Assembly (NCBI GenBank): GCA_050248795.1
Contig: JBFWRS010000052.1
Span: 1-21,006, forward strand
Direction of reading: 5' to 3'
Origin: CAZTDU01 sp050248795
Lineage (GTDB): Bacteria > Pseudomonadota > Gammaproteobacteria > Burkholderiales > SG8-39
Length of the DNA: 21,006 bases
Within the stretch, counting starts at the first letter, position 1; every line of letters begins with the position of its first letter. This document shows, piece after piece, positions 1 to 7,569 of this stretch. The position numbers and the translations under genes are program-made. The notes below the pieces were generated by a model that made no database searches, was not told the DNA's origin, and saw nothing but the letters and a program-made list of their open reading frames with translations.

Positions 1-620
1 ACAAGGCGTTCTGCACCGGCAACGACCTCAAGTACCACGCCGAGATGCGCGCGCGCACCGGCGAGCGCCCGCAGCATCCGCCGAAGGGATTCGGCGGCCT
101 TACCGGGCGCTTCGACCTCGACAAGCCGGTGATCGCCGCGGTCAATGGCGTGGCGATGGGCGGCGGCTTCGAGATCGCGCTCGCCTGCGACCTCATCATC
201 GCCTCCGACCAGGCGGTGTTCGCGCTGCCCGAGCCGCGGGTAGGGCTGGCGGCGGGCGCCGGAGGGCTGCAGCGACTGGCGCGCATGGTTCCGCTCAAGC
301 AGGCGATGGGGATGATGCTGACCGGCAGGCGGGTCAGCGCGGAGGAAGGCTTGCGACTCGGTTTCGTCACCGCCGTGGCGGCGCACGCGGAGCTGATGGC
401 CGAGGCCCGGCGCTGGGCGCAGATGATCCTGGAATGTTCCCCGATGAGCGTGCGCGCGACGAAGCAGGCCGTCATGCGCTCGCTGGACGTGCCGGTGCTC
501 GAAGCGGCGATGCGCAACGCGGACTATCCCGCCTACGTCGCGATGGCGCAGGGCGAGGATGCGATCGAGGGGCCGAAGGCGTTCGCGGAGAAGCGCAAGC
601 CGGTCTGGAAGGGGCGCTGA
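1..620 (+). CDS. CaiD-like enoyl-CoA hydratase/isomerase (5' end missing)
   Basis: This is a crotonase-fold enzyme acting on acyl-CoA thioesters, cut by the window edge. The reading frame is open from base 3, where it reads KAFCTGNDLK, the first oxyanion-hole segment of crotonases. About 205 residues are visible; by comparison with 260-residue relatives, roughly 55-60 N-terminal residues are missing. The second oxyanion-hole segment (GVAMGGGFEIALACD) carries one of the two catalytic glutamates of true hydratases, and the later ALPEPRVGL segment carries the other, so hydration/dehydration chemistry is plausible. The segment DLDKPVIAAVNG and the last residues, EDAIEGPKAFAEKRKPVWKGR minus its final Arg, closely match E. 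coli carnitinyl-CoA dehydratase CaiD as I remember it. No caiA/B/C-like genes are visible downstream, so the true substrate is unknown. It could equally be a general short-chain enoyl-CoA hydratase. Confidence 0.9.
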   Translation, partial: KAFCTGNDLKYHAEMRARTGERPQHPPKGFGGLTGRFDLDKPVIAAVNGVAMGGGFEIALACDLIIASDQAVFALPEPRVGLAAGAGGLQRLARMVPLKQAMGMMLTGRRVSAEEGLRLGFVTAVAAHAELMAEARRWAQMILECSPMSVRATKQAVMRSLDVPVLEAAMRNADYPAYVAMAQGEDAIEGPKAFAEKRKPVWKGR

Positions 621-687
621 AGCGTCCGGCGCGCAAGCGTATGATGGTGCGGCGAACCTTCGTCACTCCGTAGTGGGAGGCGTCACC

Positions 688-900
688 ATGACCAGAAACA
701 TCGGCAACGTCGATCGTGCCATCCGCGTCCTCGTCGGACTCGGCCTGCTCAGCCTGATCTTCTTCCTCGAGGGCAACGCGCGCTGGTGGGGCCTGATCGG
801 ACTCGGGCCCATCACCACCGCAGCGATGGGCTATTGCCCTCCCTATGCCTGGATGGGCTTCAGCACCTGCGCGAAGAAGGAAGCGGCGCCGCAGCAGTAG
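688..900 (+). CDS. YgaP-like (DUF2892) inner membrane protein
   Basis: This 70-residue membrane protein matches the DUF2892/YgaP transmembrane family. It opens with MTRNIGNVDRAIRVLVG, the typical amphipathic start, followed by two hydrophobic helices at about residues 12-28 and 33-48. It then carries the family's CPPYAWMGFSTC segment, with two cysteines ten residues apart. I chose the ATG at 688 because GGGAGG lies 8 bases upstream; the frame stays open further upstream, but that extension is Arg-rich and overlaps the crotonase gene. YgaP of E. coli fuses this domain to a rhodanese; here the membrane domain stands alone, as in many proteobacteria. Its biochemical role is not established. It lies 67 bases after the crotonase gene and 24 before the next membrane-protein gene, so it may be co-transcribed with either. 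Confidence 0.85.
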   Translation: MTRNIGNVDRAIRVLVGLGLLSLIFFLEGNARWWGLIGLGPITTAAMGYCPPYAWMGFSTCAKKEAAPQQ

Positions 901-924
901 CGGGCTGCATTGCGCAGGGCCGGC

Positions 925-1605
925 ATGTACGACGGCGCGGCCATTGCCACGCTGGTCCTGTTCGCGGCGCTGTACGGGCTGTACGCGCTGCTGACCCGGC
1001 TCGGGCGGCGAGGCGAGCGAGCCGCGACCCATGCGCTGCTCGACGAGCATCTCGCGGCATGGCGCTTTCCGCAGCAGGACTGGCGCGACTGGTGCGAGCG
1101 CGAGCGCGCGGAGACCTGGAACCGCGTGCTGCGCCCGGCGCTGCGCTATCTGCCGCCGGCGACGGTGCTGGTTGCCGGTCTGGCGTGGTTCGCCGAGTCG
1201 CGGTCGGTGCTGTCGCCGGGACTTGGCACGCTGCTTGTCTGCGCCATCGCGCTGCTCGCTGCCAACAATGTCTTCGGACCGCCGCTGCGGGGGTACCTGA
1301 GGCTTAGCCGTCAGCGCGGGCTCGATTACGAGCTGTATCTCGGCGAGTCCGGTGCGCTCGAAGTGTGGCGCGATGCGAACGGCGTGCGTGCCATGCAGGA
1401 GCACGCGTTCACGGCATCGGGAGGCCGGATAGAGCGTGTCGAGGCGAACGGCGTGGCGCCGGCCGAGATCGTCTTTTCCATCGTGCAGCCGCTGGCCTTC
1501 GGCTTCCTGCACACCGAGGCGAGGTTTCCGGTGCCGGCGGGCAGGCTGGCGGAGGCGCGCGCGCTGGCAAGGAGGCTCACGCCCGAGACGGTGGAGCCGA
1601 CCTGA
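925..1605 (+). CDS. Unrecognised membrane protein, about 226 aa
   Basis: I do not recognise a family. The N-terminal hydrophobic helix (MYDGAAIATLVLFAALYG and on) is followed by a charged segment rich in Arg, Trp and Glu. Two more hydrophobic stretches follow, around residues 75-90 (TVLVAGLAWFAES) and 95-115 (LGTLLVCAIALLAANNVFG). A soluble C-terminal half of about 100 residues completes the protein. It contains LDYELYLGESGALEV and two phenylalanine-rich strands, suggestive of a small beta-rich domain. The start is uncertain: a TTG at 910 would add five residues, and the ATG at 925 has only a weak AGGG upstream. The gene ends 25 bases before the convergent metallo-hydrolase gene. Codon usage matches the neighbours, and no antisense frame carries a convincing protein, so I regard it as a real gene of unknown function. 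Confidence 0.7.
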   Translation: MYDGAAIATLVLFAALYGLYALLTRLGRRGERAATHALLDEHLAAWRFPQQDWRDWCERERAETWNRVLRPALRYLPPATVLVAGLAWFAESRSVLSPGLGTLLVCAIALLAANNVFGPPLRGYLRLSRQRGLDYELYLGESGALEVWRDANGVRAMQEHAFTASGGRIERVEANGVAPAEIVFSIVQPLAFGFLHTEARFPVPAGRLAEARALARRLTPETVEPT

Positions 1606-1630
1606 TGCGCGGCGGTGCGCCGGGTGGCGT

Positions 1631-2515
1631 CTACATCAGCTTCGCCGCCGCCGGTGCCTGCAGCGGGACTTCCATCATGTCCTCGCCGAAGATGATGTTG
1701 CCGCGATAGATCGCGGCCATGTCCCGCACCACGCGTTCGCGCACGCCTGCCTGGTCGATCTGCTCGGTGACGTGCGTCAGCACCAGGTTCCTTACGCCCG
1801 CATCCTGCGCCAGCCGCGCGAGTTCCAGGTGGCCCATGCACGACTCGGCGAACTCTGCGCACAGCTCGGTGCCGGAGATGTAGTGGCACATGTGCGCCAG
1901 CACGTCGCAGTCCTTCGCCAGCCGGTGCATCGAAGCGCATGGGCCGCTGTCGCCGGAGTATACGAACGAGCCCTGCGGGGTATCGAGCCGGAAGCCGTAG
2001 GACACGAGCTGCGGGCCGAAGTGCGCAACGCCCACCGTCTTCACCGTCCAGCCCTTGCCTTCGGTGACGTCGTTCGGCCGCAGCTCGGTTACCTCGGGGC
2101 GGGGCTTGGCGCGATCGCCATCGCCGCCGCGCGCGTGGTAGATCGACACGCTGCACATGTGCTCGGTGCGCGCAACCAGGTCGGGCCAGAACGCGCCGCC
2201 TTCCTCGAACAGCGCGCCGCTCACCCTGGCGATGGGCGGCGGGCCGTAGACCTTGAGTTCGGGGATCTTCCCCGCACCCTGGTCCCAGCGCGTCAGCACC
2301 AGGCGCGGGTAGTCGCCCATGTGGTCGTAGTGCAGGTGGCTGCAGAAGAAGTGCGTGACGCGGGTTGCGGGAATGCCGAGTTCGAGCAGGCGGTGGTGCG
2401 CACCGAAGCCGTGGTCGAACACGATGACATCGTCGCCGACCTCCACGACGTAACCCGAACACATGCGCTTCAACGACGGTGTCGGCGTGCCGGTACCCAG
2501 CAGTCTGATTCTCAC
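1631..2515 (-). CDS. Metallo-beta-lactamase-fold hydrolase (RNase Z-like)
   Basis: This is a 294-residue MBL-fold metal-dependent hydrolase. The N-terminus MRIRLLGTGTPTP is the classic first strand and loop. The metal-binding motif SHLHYDHMGD supplies H60, H62, D64 and H65; further candidate ligands are H165 in VAHFGP, D189 in VYSGDSGP and H248 in LTHVTEQ. This order, with the SGDSGP turn, resembles the RNase Z / arylsulfatase-like branch more than class B beta-lactamases. An unusually large number of cysteines (for example CASMHRLAKDCDVLAHMCH) sits near the active site. The start is GTG, supported by GGAGG four bases before it. The gene is divergent from the HD-GYP gene, with 87 bases between them. 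The substrate cannot be told from sequence; true tRNA 3'-processing RNase Z usually has an exosite arm that I do not see. Confidence 0.88.
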   Translation of the reverse strand: MRIRLLGTGTPTPSLKRMCSGYVVEVGDDVIVFDHGFGAHHRLLELGIPATRVTHFFCSHLHYDHMGDYPRLVLTRWDQGAGKIPELKVYGPPPIARVSGALFEEGGAFWPDLVARTEHMCSVSIYHARGGDGDRAKPRPEVTELRPNDVTEGKGWTVKTVGVAHFGPQLVSYGFRLDTPQGSFVYSGDSGPCASMHRLAKDCDVLAHMCHYISGTELCAEFAESCMGHLELARLAQDAGVRNLVLTHVTEQIDQAGVRERVVRDMAAIYRGNIIFGEDMMEVPLQAPAAAKLM

Positions 2516-2602
2516 GTTGCCTCCAAGCTATGATTCGGCAACTATGACGCAGGTCGGGCCCGGTTTCAACGACACGCAGCGAACGCGCACCGGGAGCGGG
2601 CG

Positions 2603-3268
2603 ATGATGAAGGAGCGGCGGCTGCTGGTCGAGCGGCTGTGCATGGCGCTCGAGTATCGCGAGCGCGGCGTGTCGAACCGGCCTCACCGCATGATGCGCTA
2701 CGCCTGGCTGATGGCGCGCGCGGCGGGCGCGAAGTCCGGCGACTGCGAGTTGCTGTCGCTCGCCGCGCCGATGCACGATATCGGCATGGTCGGCGTGCCC
2801 TCTTCGATCCTGTCGAAGTCGGGGCCGCTCGCGGCGCACGAATGGGACGAGGTGCGGCGCCATCCCGGGCTCGGCGCCGAGCTGATCGGCGTGCATGAAG
2901 ATCCGCTGCTTAAGGTGGCGCGCGTGATGGCGCTCACGCACCACGAACGCTGGGACGGCGAGGGCTATCCGGCAAAGCTTGCGGGCGAGGCGATCCCGAT
3001 GGCGGGGCGCCTGATGGCGGTGATAGATGCGTTCGAGGCGATGACCGTGACCCAGCGCCACAGCCCGCCGGTGCCGGGACCCGAGGCGGCGCGGCGCATC
3101 GTCGCCGAATCCGGCCGGCAGTTCGATCCGGCGATGGTCGAGGTCTTCCGCACTGCACTGCCGAAGATGGCCGGCATCGTGCGCGCCTTTCCCGACCGCA
3201 TGGAAGGCCTGCACGACCTGGATTTCAGCGCTTCGGGCGCCGCCCGGCGCGCCGACAAGAAGCGCTAG
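2603..3268 (+). CDS. Stand-alone HD-GYP domain protein
   Basis: This 221-residue protein is almost entirely one HD-GYP domain, the class of cyclic-di-GMP phosphodiesterases. Visible elements in order are H28 (NRPHRMMRYA), the HD pair H58-D59 in MHDIGMVGVP, H87 in RRHPGLGAELI, H113-H114 followed by ERWDGEGYP with the GYP at 121-123, and D142 in VIDAFEAMT. The late GRQFDPAMVEVF segment is also typical. All the metal-binding His/Asp positions appear present. One oddity is that the family's HDIGK is HDIGM here (M62). No receiver, PAS or membrane domain is attached, so any sensory input would have to come from a partner. The ATG at 2603 has GGGAGCGGG just upstream. It runs convergently into the next gene with 6 bases between. 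Whether it really degrades c-di-GMP is an inference. Confidence 0.88.
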   Translation: MMKERRLLVERLCMALEYRERGVSNRPHRMMRYAWLMARAAGAKSGDCELLSLAAPMHDIGMVGVPSSILSKSGPLAAHEWDEVRRHPGLGAELIGVHEDPLLKVARVMALTHHERWDGEGYPAKLAGEAIPMAGRLMAVIDAFEAMTVTQRHSPPVPGPEAARRIVAESGRQFDPAMVEVFRTALPKMAGIVRAFPDRMEGLHDLDFSASGAARRADKKR

Positions 3269-3274
3269 CGCGAC

Positions 3275-3862
3275 TCAGGACTTCGGTTTCGTCCAGCTCT
3301 CGGACCACGCCAGGCAGCAGCTGGACGCGGCCTTGCCGAAGCGTTCCTGCGCGAATACCTTGCCGCCGGCGATGCGGTCGTTCACGGACAGTTGCGCGCT
3401 CCTTGCCGGCAGGAAGGTGCTGTAGACGCCCAGCGGCCGGTTGCCGGCGCCCGGCGGCATGGTGAGGATGAACGGCGTCATCAGGTCCCAGTAGCTCATG
3501 ACGATCACGTCCTCGCCGGAGATGATGCGCTCCTCGACGGTGCTGAGCGCGTTGCCGCCGCGCTCGAACTCGGCGTCGATGAGCGGCAGCGACTCGTCCG
3601 CGAACGGCGCGTGCAGCAGCGCTTCGATACTGCGCTGCAGGAAGCGTGCGACGCCGGGATTGTCCGTATATGCCTTGGGGCCCTTGCCGACCAGCGGGCT
3701 TTCGATGAACAGCACGTGGCCCTGGCCGGCGGGGCACCACAGCACCCGCCAGTGGCTGACGCGGTCGGAGATCGTCTTGCCGCCGTCGTTGGAAAGCCGG
3801 ATGAACGAGTTCTCGCCGGTCATGACGACCTCGTTCGGGTCCACCATCTGCGCTTCAGCCAT
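3275..3862 (-). CDS. Unknown conserved-looking protein, 195 aa
   Basis: I do not recognise this protein. It is soluble, with no signal peptide or membrane helix, and mixes charged loops with beta-like hydrophobic strands such as GHVLFIESPLV and EDVIVMSYWDLMTPFILTM. There is an adjacent cysteine pair near the C-terminus in SSCCLAWSESW, and a further Cys in RVLWCPAGQG. The ATG at 3862 is chosen because GGGAGG stands eight bases upstream; the open frame continues far beyond it, but only as the antisense shadow of the FAD oxidoreductase gene. It follows that gene by 47 bases on the same strand and is plausibly the last member of the selO / ketimine-reductase / oxidoreductase operon. That position suggests a role linked to the same substrate, perhaps as a binding or accessory protein, but this is a guess. 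Confidence 0.75.
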   Translation of the reverse strand: MAEAQMVDPNEVVMTGENSFIRLSNDGGKTISDRVSHWRVLWCPAGQGHVLFIESPLVGKGPKAYTDNPGVARFLQRSIEALLHAPFADESLPLIDAEFERGGNALSTVEERIISGEDVIVMSYWDLMTPFILTMPPGAGNRPLGVYSTFLPARSAQLSVNDRIAGGKVFAQERFGKAASSCCLAWSESWTKPKS

Positions 3863-3909
3863 GTCGCAACCTCCCGTGAAAGATCCGGCGATGGTACTGC
3901 ACCCCGCCC

Positions 3910-5055
3910 TCAGCCGATCACGTTGCGCTCCACCAGCGGTCGGCGCTCGATCAGGCGCGCGAAGCCGAGGGGGGTGAGGTCCAGCGTGTCGTAGCGGCCG
4001 TGCAGGATCAGCTCGGCGACGCCGCGTGCGGCGGCGGGGGCCTGCTGCATGCCATGGCCGGAGAAGCCGTTGGCGTGCCAGAGGTTGGGCGCTTCGGGAT
4101 GTGCGCCGATGATGGCGTTGGCGTCGAACAGGTTCATGTCGTAGTAGCCGGCCCATGCGCGCTCCACGCGCAGTGCCTCGAATGCGGGCACGCGGTGTGC
4201 CATGCGCGACCACAGCGCTTCGTCGAACTCGGCCAGGTTCGGCTCCAGCGGCAGGTCGTCGGTATCGGGGTCGGGTTCGGTTCCGGCGATGAAATGCCGT
4301 CCTTCGGGACGGAACCAGAAGCCGCTGGGGTCGATTACCAGCGGGCAGCCGGGTAGCGACTGCGGGCAGGACAGCACGAACACCGTGCGCCGCCGCGCAT
4401 GCACCGGCAGCGCGATGCCGGCGCCCGCGGCGAGCACGCGTGCCCACGCGCCGGCGGCGTTCACCGCGTGCGCGCAGGCGACGCGCGTGCCGTCGGCGAG
4501 CCGCACTGCGTGCACGCGGCCGTCCGCGCCGCGCTCGAAGGCCTGCGCGTCGCCGTCGATCAGGATTGTCCCTTGTGCGCGGGCGCGGCGCAGCACTTCG
4601 GCATGCAGCGCCGAGCCGTCGAACCAGCCTTCGCCCGACAGCCCCAGCGAACCGAGTTCGATGTCGGATACGTTCAGCCACGGAAAGCGCGCCGCCAGTT
4701 CGGCGGGCGACAGCAGCGCGATGTCCGCGTCATGCGCGCGCTGCAGCGCGTTCAGCTCGCGCAGCGGCGCCGCCGCGCCGAGGTAGAGGTAGCCGCGCTC
4801 CTCCACCGCGAGGCCGAACTCGCGGATGAGGGCGAGCCCGTGCTGCGACAGGCGGATGTTCACCGGGCTGGAGAACTGCTGCCGGATCGAGCTCGCGGAC
4901 AAGGATGACGAGGCGCGCGAGAAGCTGCGGTCGCGCTCGACGAGCACCACCGACAGCGAAGCATCCATGCGCGTCAGCCAGTACGCGATCGAGGCGCCGA
5001 CGATGCCGGCGCCGACGATGGCGACGTCAGCGGCTTTCTGCAATTGCGGCGTCAT
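3910..5055 (-). CDS. DadA/FOXRED1-type FAD-dependent oxidoreductase
   Basis: This 381-residue flavoenzyme belongs to the D-amino-acid oxidase (DAO) superfamily. The N-terminal dinucleotide-binding strand reads VAIVGAGIVGASIAYWL (GxGxxG at 15-20), with E40 in LVERD at the end of the second strand to hold the ADP ribose. The segment SASSIRQQFSSPVNIRLS and the C-terminal NGFSGHGMQQAPAAARGVAELIL are characteristic of sarcosine/dimethylglycine-oxidase and FOXRED1-like members. The family oxidises amines or amino acids to imines, passing electrons to oxygen or a quinone. No signal peptide is visible, so it is probably cytoplasmic or membrane-peripheral. The gene begins inside the preceding ketimine-reductase-like gene (29-base overlap), which argues for shared expression and linked chemistry. 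The exact amine substrate is unknown; D-amino acids, cyclic imino acids or N-methyl amines are all possible. Confidence 0.9.
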   Translation of the reverse strand: MTPQLQKAADVAIVGAGIVGASIAYWLTRMDASLSVVLVERDRSFSRASSSLSASSIRQQFSSPVNIRLSQHGLALIREFGLAVEERGYLYLGAAAPLRELNALQRAHDADIALLSPAELAARFPWLNVSDIELGSLGLSGEGWFDGSALHAEVLRRARAQGTILIDGDAQAFERGADGRVHAVRLADGTRVACAHAVNAAGAWARVLAAGAGIALPVHARRRTVFVLSCPQSLPGCPLVIDPSGFWFRPEGRHFIAGTEPDPDTDDLPLEPNLAEFDEALWSRMAHRVPAFEALRVERAWAGYYDMNLFDANAIIGAHPEAPNLWHANGFSGHGMQQAPAAARGVAELILHGRYDTLDLTPLGFARLIERRPLVERNVIG

Positions 5056-5938
5056 ACACCAGGCGCGCCGCGACCGCGTCCTCCACGGCCTGGCCGAGCG
5101 ACTTGAAGATCACCGTCGCGCCCGCTGCGGGACGCGGCCGGGTGCCGGCGAGGATCTCGCCGATTTCGGCATGCACCTTGGCGCCGGAGAGGATGACGTC
5201 GCCGGCTTCCTGTTCGGCGGCGTCGCGGCCGTCGGCAATGACGATGTTGCGCATCGCCTCGTTGTCCAGTTCGCGCCAGCCCGGCCGCGGTGCGCCTACC
5301 GCGGCGACGAACGCGCCGGCCTTCAGCCAGGCACCGCGCAGCACCGGCTCGGTGGCGTTGGTCACGGTACAGACGATGTCGGCGCCGCGCACCGCTTCCT
5401 CGGCACTCGCGCAGGCGACGCCGCCGATCTCGCCGGCGCAGCGCGCGACGTTCGACGGGTCGCGGCTCCAGACGCGGACTTCCTGCAGCGGCCGCACCGC
5501 GCGCAGCGCCTGGGCATGCGTGCGGGCGAGGGCGCCGCTGCCCAGCATCGCCGCGACCTTGGCGCCGGGGGGCGTGAGCGCATCGGCCGCTACCGCCGAA
5601 GCGGCAGCGGTGCGCAGTGCGGTGATCCAGGTGCCGTCCATCACCGCCAGCGGCGCGCCCGTGGCCGGGTCCATCAGCACGATCGTCGCCAGCAGCGTCG
5701 GCAGCCCGCGCGCCGCGTTGCCCGGCATCAGCGTGATGAGTTTCGTCGCCAGCGCGTTGCCTGCAAGCGCGGGCTTGAGGAAGAGGAAACCCTGCTCGGC
5801 CGGGATTTCCATCAGCGAGCGCAGCGGCTGCACCACGCGCCCCGCGGAAAGATCCACCAGCGCCTGCCGCACCGCCGGCAGCAGCGCATCCAGGCGCAGC
5901 AGGCGGCGTACCGCCGCGTCGTCCAGGTACAGCGTCAC
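5027..5938 (-). CDS. Mu-crystallin/ketimine-reductase-type member of the ornithine cyclodeaminase family
   Basis: This 303-residue NAD(P)-dependent enzyme is in the ornithine cyclodeaminase/mu-crystallin family. It shows LATKLITLMPGN (K66), the VMDGTWITALRTAA core with R109, and the nucleotide-binding GSGALA at 133-138. Where ornithine cyclodeaminase has a catalytic Asp in a GGDCPG-type loop, this protein has VGAPRPGWRELD, very like the VGASRPDWRELD of human mu-crystallin (CRYM), a ketimine reductase. The ending (SGAKVHAEIGEILAG, then VIFKSLGQAVEDAVAARLVYD) also follows CRYM. Reduction of a cyclic or linear ketimine is therefore more likely than cyclodeamination. The GTG at 5938 forms a four-base GTGA overlap with the selO stop, which fixes the start and suggests coupled translation. 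The frame also runs on upstream as a shadow inside selO, which I ignore. Substrate assignment is inference. Confidence 0.87.
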   Translation of the reverse strand: MTLYLDDAAVRRLLRLDALLPAVRQALVDLSAGRVVQPLRSLMEIPAEQGFLFLKPALAGNALATKLITLMPGNAARGLPTLLATIVLMDPATGAPLAVMDGTWITALRTAAASAVAADALTPPGAKVAAMLGSGALARTHAQALRAVRPLQEVRVWSRDPSNVARCAGEIGGVACASAEEAVRGADIVCTVTNATEPVLRGAWLKAGAFVAAVGAPRPGWRELDNEAMRNIVIADGRDAAEQEAGDVILSGAKVHAEIGEILAGTRPRPAAGATVIFKSLGQAVEDAVAARLVYDAAIAESR

Positions 5939-7515
5939 GAACTGCAGGAAAGCGCCGAGCAGCCAGCCTTGTGGCGCGCCCACTCCGGGCGCCGCGCGGC
6001 AAGTTCGTGCTGCGCGGGCTGCTCGTCGTACGGCCGCGCGAGCGTCTGCATCAGGCGCTCGAGCACCGAGGCGTCGCCCTGTTCCAGCGCGTCTATCGCC
6101 TGTTGCGCGAGATAGTTGCGGAACACGTACTTCGGGTTCGCGGCATTCATGCGCGCGGTGCGCACGTCCGCCGGCACGCCCTCCGCCTTCACGCGCGCGG
6201 CGTAGCGCGCAAGCCAGGCGTTCCAGCGCTCGCGCGGCGCATCGTCGGCGTAGAAAGCGTCCTGCAGCGGCGCGACGTCCGGCGCGTCCGGGTTCACGGC
6301 GGCGAGGCTGCGAAAGAAGATGGTGAAGTCCGTCTCTGCCGACTGCATCAGCTCGAACATGTCGCTCGCGAGCGTGTCGTCGCCTGGCCGGTCGAGCGCG
6401 GCGAGGCCGAGCTTGCGCGCCAGCGCCTGCGTCCACGCGCTGTTGAAGGTCTCGGCGTACAGCGCAAGCCCTTCCTCGAGCTGCGACTGCTCGGGCACCA
6501 GCGGCAGCAGCGCTTCGGCCAGGCGGGTCAGGTTCCATTGCGCTATGTGCGGCTGGTTGCCGTAGCAGTAGCGGCGGCCCTCGGCGTCGGTGGTGTTCGG
6601 CGTCCACGACAGGTCGTAGCCTTCGAGCCAGCCATAGGGGCCGTAGTCGATGGTGACGCCGAGGATCGACAGGTTGTCGGTGTTCATCACGCCATGCACG
6701 AAGCCGAGGCGCATCCAGTCCACCATCAGCAGCGCGGTGCGGCGGCAGACCTCGCGGAACCACTCCGCCCGGGACGCGATGCCGGGGTAGTGCTCGCGCA
6801 TCACGTAATCGGCGAGCCGCGCGAGCAGTTCATCCTCCTTCTGCGCGGCAAGGATCTGGAAATTGCCGAAGCGCACGAAGCTTGGCGCGACGCGGCACAC
6901 CACCGCACCCTGCTCGGGGCGCGCATTGCCGTCGTAGAACATGTCGCGGATCACGGACTCGCCGGTGGCGGCGAGGCTGAGCGCGCGCGTGGTCGGCACG
7001 CCCAGGTGGTGCATCGCCTCGCTGCAGACGAATTCGCGCAGCGACGAGCGCAGCACCGCGCGGCCATCGGCGGTGCGCGAATACGGCGTGCGGCCGGCGC
7101 CCTTCAGCTGCAGTTCGTGCCGAGCGCCGTCAGGCGCCAGCATCTCGGCGAGCGTGATCGCGCGGCCGTCGCCGAGCTGCCCGGCCCAGTGGCCGAACTG
7201 GTGTCCGCCGTACCGCGCGGCGTAGGGGTCCATGCCGGGCAGCACGCGGTTGCCGGCGAGCACCTCGGCCTCGGCGCCATCGACGTTCGCGGGGCGCGCG
7301 ACGCCGAGCAGTTCTCCGGCGTGCTCGGACCATGCCAGCAGGCGCGGCGCGCGCACCGGTGTCGGCATGACGCGCGTGTAGCATGCATTGCGCACCTGGC
7401 GCGGCACGTTGTGCGTCACCGGGTCGCCCGGCAGCTCGCGCACAAAGCTGTTGTCGAATGCGAGGTCGCAGAGTGCGGTGTGCGACGTCCTTGTCGCGGG
7501 CAATGGGGCGTTCAC
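5935..7515 (-). CDS. selO: SelO family protein adenylyltransferase (YdiU)
   Basis: This 526-residue pseudokinase-fold enzyme transfers AMP from ATP to Ser/Thr/Tyr residues of target proteins; in other bacteria it has been tied to redox stress. Signature segments are YGGHQFGHWAGQLGDGRA (102-119), LKGAGRTPYSR (137-147), LREFVCSEAMHHLG (159-172) and HGVMNTDNLSILG (274-286). By alignment to the P. syringae enzyme from memory, K138, E161, D280, N281 and D290 correspond to its K113, E136, D252, N253 and D262, so the active site looks complete. The C-terminus ends CSALSCSS, with Cys near the position where eukaryotic SelO has selenocysteine; no SECIS or UGA readthrough is needed. The start is GTG with GGAGA upstream. 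It heads the minus-strand operon and overlaps the ketimine-reductase gene by four bases. Confidence 0.94.
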   Translation of the reverse strand: MNAPLPATRTSHTALCDLAFDNSFVRELPGDPVTHNVPRQVRNACYTRVMPTPVRAPRLLAWSEHAGELLGVARPANVDGAEAEVLAGNRVLPGMDPYAARYGGHQFGHWAGQLGDGRAITLAEMLAPDGARHELQLKGAGRTPYSRTADGRAVLRSSLREFVCSEAMHHLGVPTTRALSLAATGESVIRDMFYDGNARPEQGAVVCRVAPSFVRFGNFQILAAQKEDELLARLADYVMREHYPGIASRAEWFREVCRRTALLMVDWMRLGFVHGVMNTDNLSILGVTIDYGPYGWLEGYDLSWTPNTTDAEGRRYCYGNQPHIAQWNLTRLAEALLPLVPEQSQLEEGLALYAETFNSAWTQALARKLGLAALDRPGDDTLASDMFELMQSAETDFTIFFRSLAAVNPDAPDVAPLQDAFYADDAPRERWNAWLARYAARVKAEGVPADVRTARMNAANPKYVFRNYLAQQAIDALEQGDASVLERLMQTLARPYDEQPAQHELAARRPEWARHKAGCSALSCSS

Positions 7516-7536
7516 GCTGTCTCCAGGTCGAGACTG

Positions 7537-7542
7537 ATTATA
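7537..7542 (-). promoter_or_regulatory. Candidate -10 element (TATAAT) for the selO operon
   Basis: Read on the minus strand, the 54-base gap between the alpha/beta hydrolase stop and the selO start contains a perfect TATAAT. It lies 21 bases upstream of the GTG, giving an expected 5' leader of about 15 bases that includes the GGAGA ribosome-binding site. I see no good TTGACA-like -35 at 17 bases spacing (the bases there are CGCGTC). A perfect -10 in such GC-rich sequence is unlikely by chance, but the promoter is unproven. Confidence 0.5.
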
Positions 7543-7569
7543 GGACCGTGCGCAGGTGCGACGCGCCGC

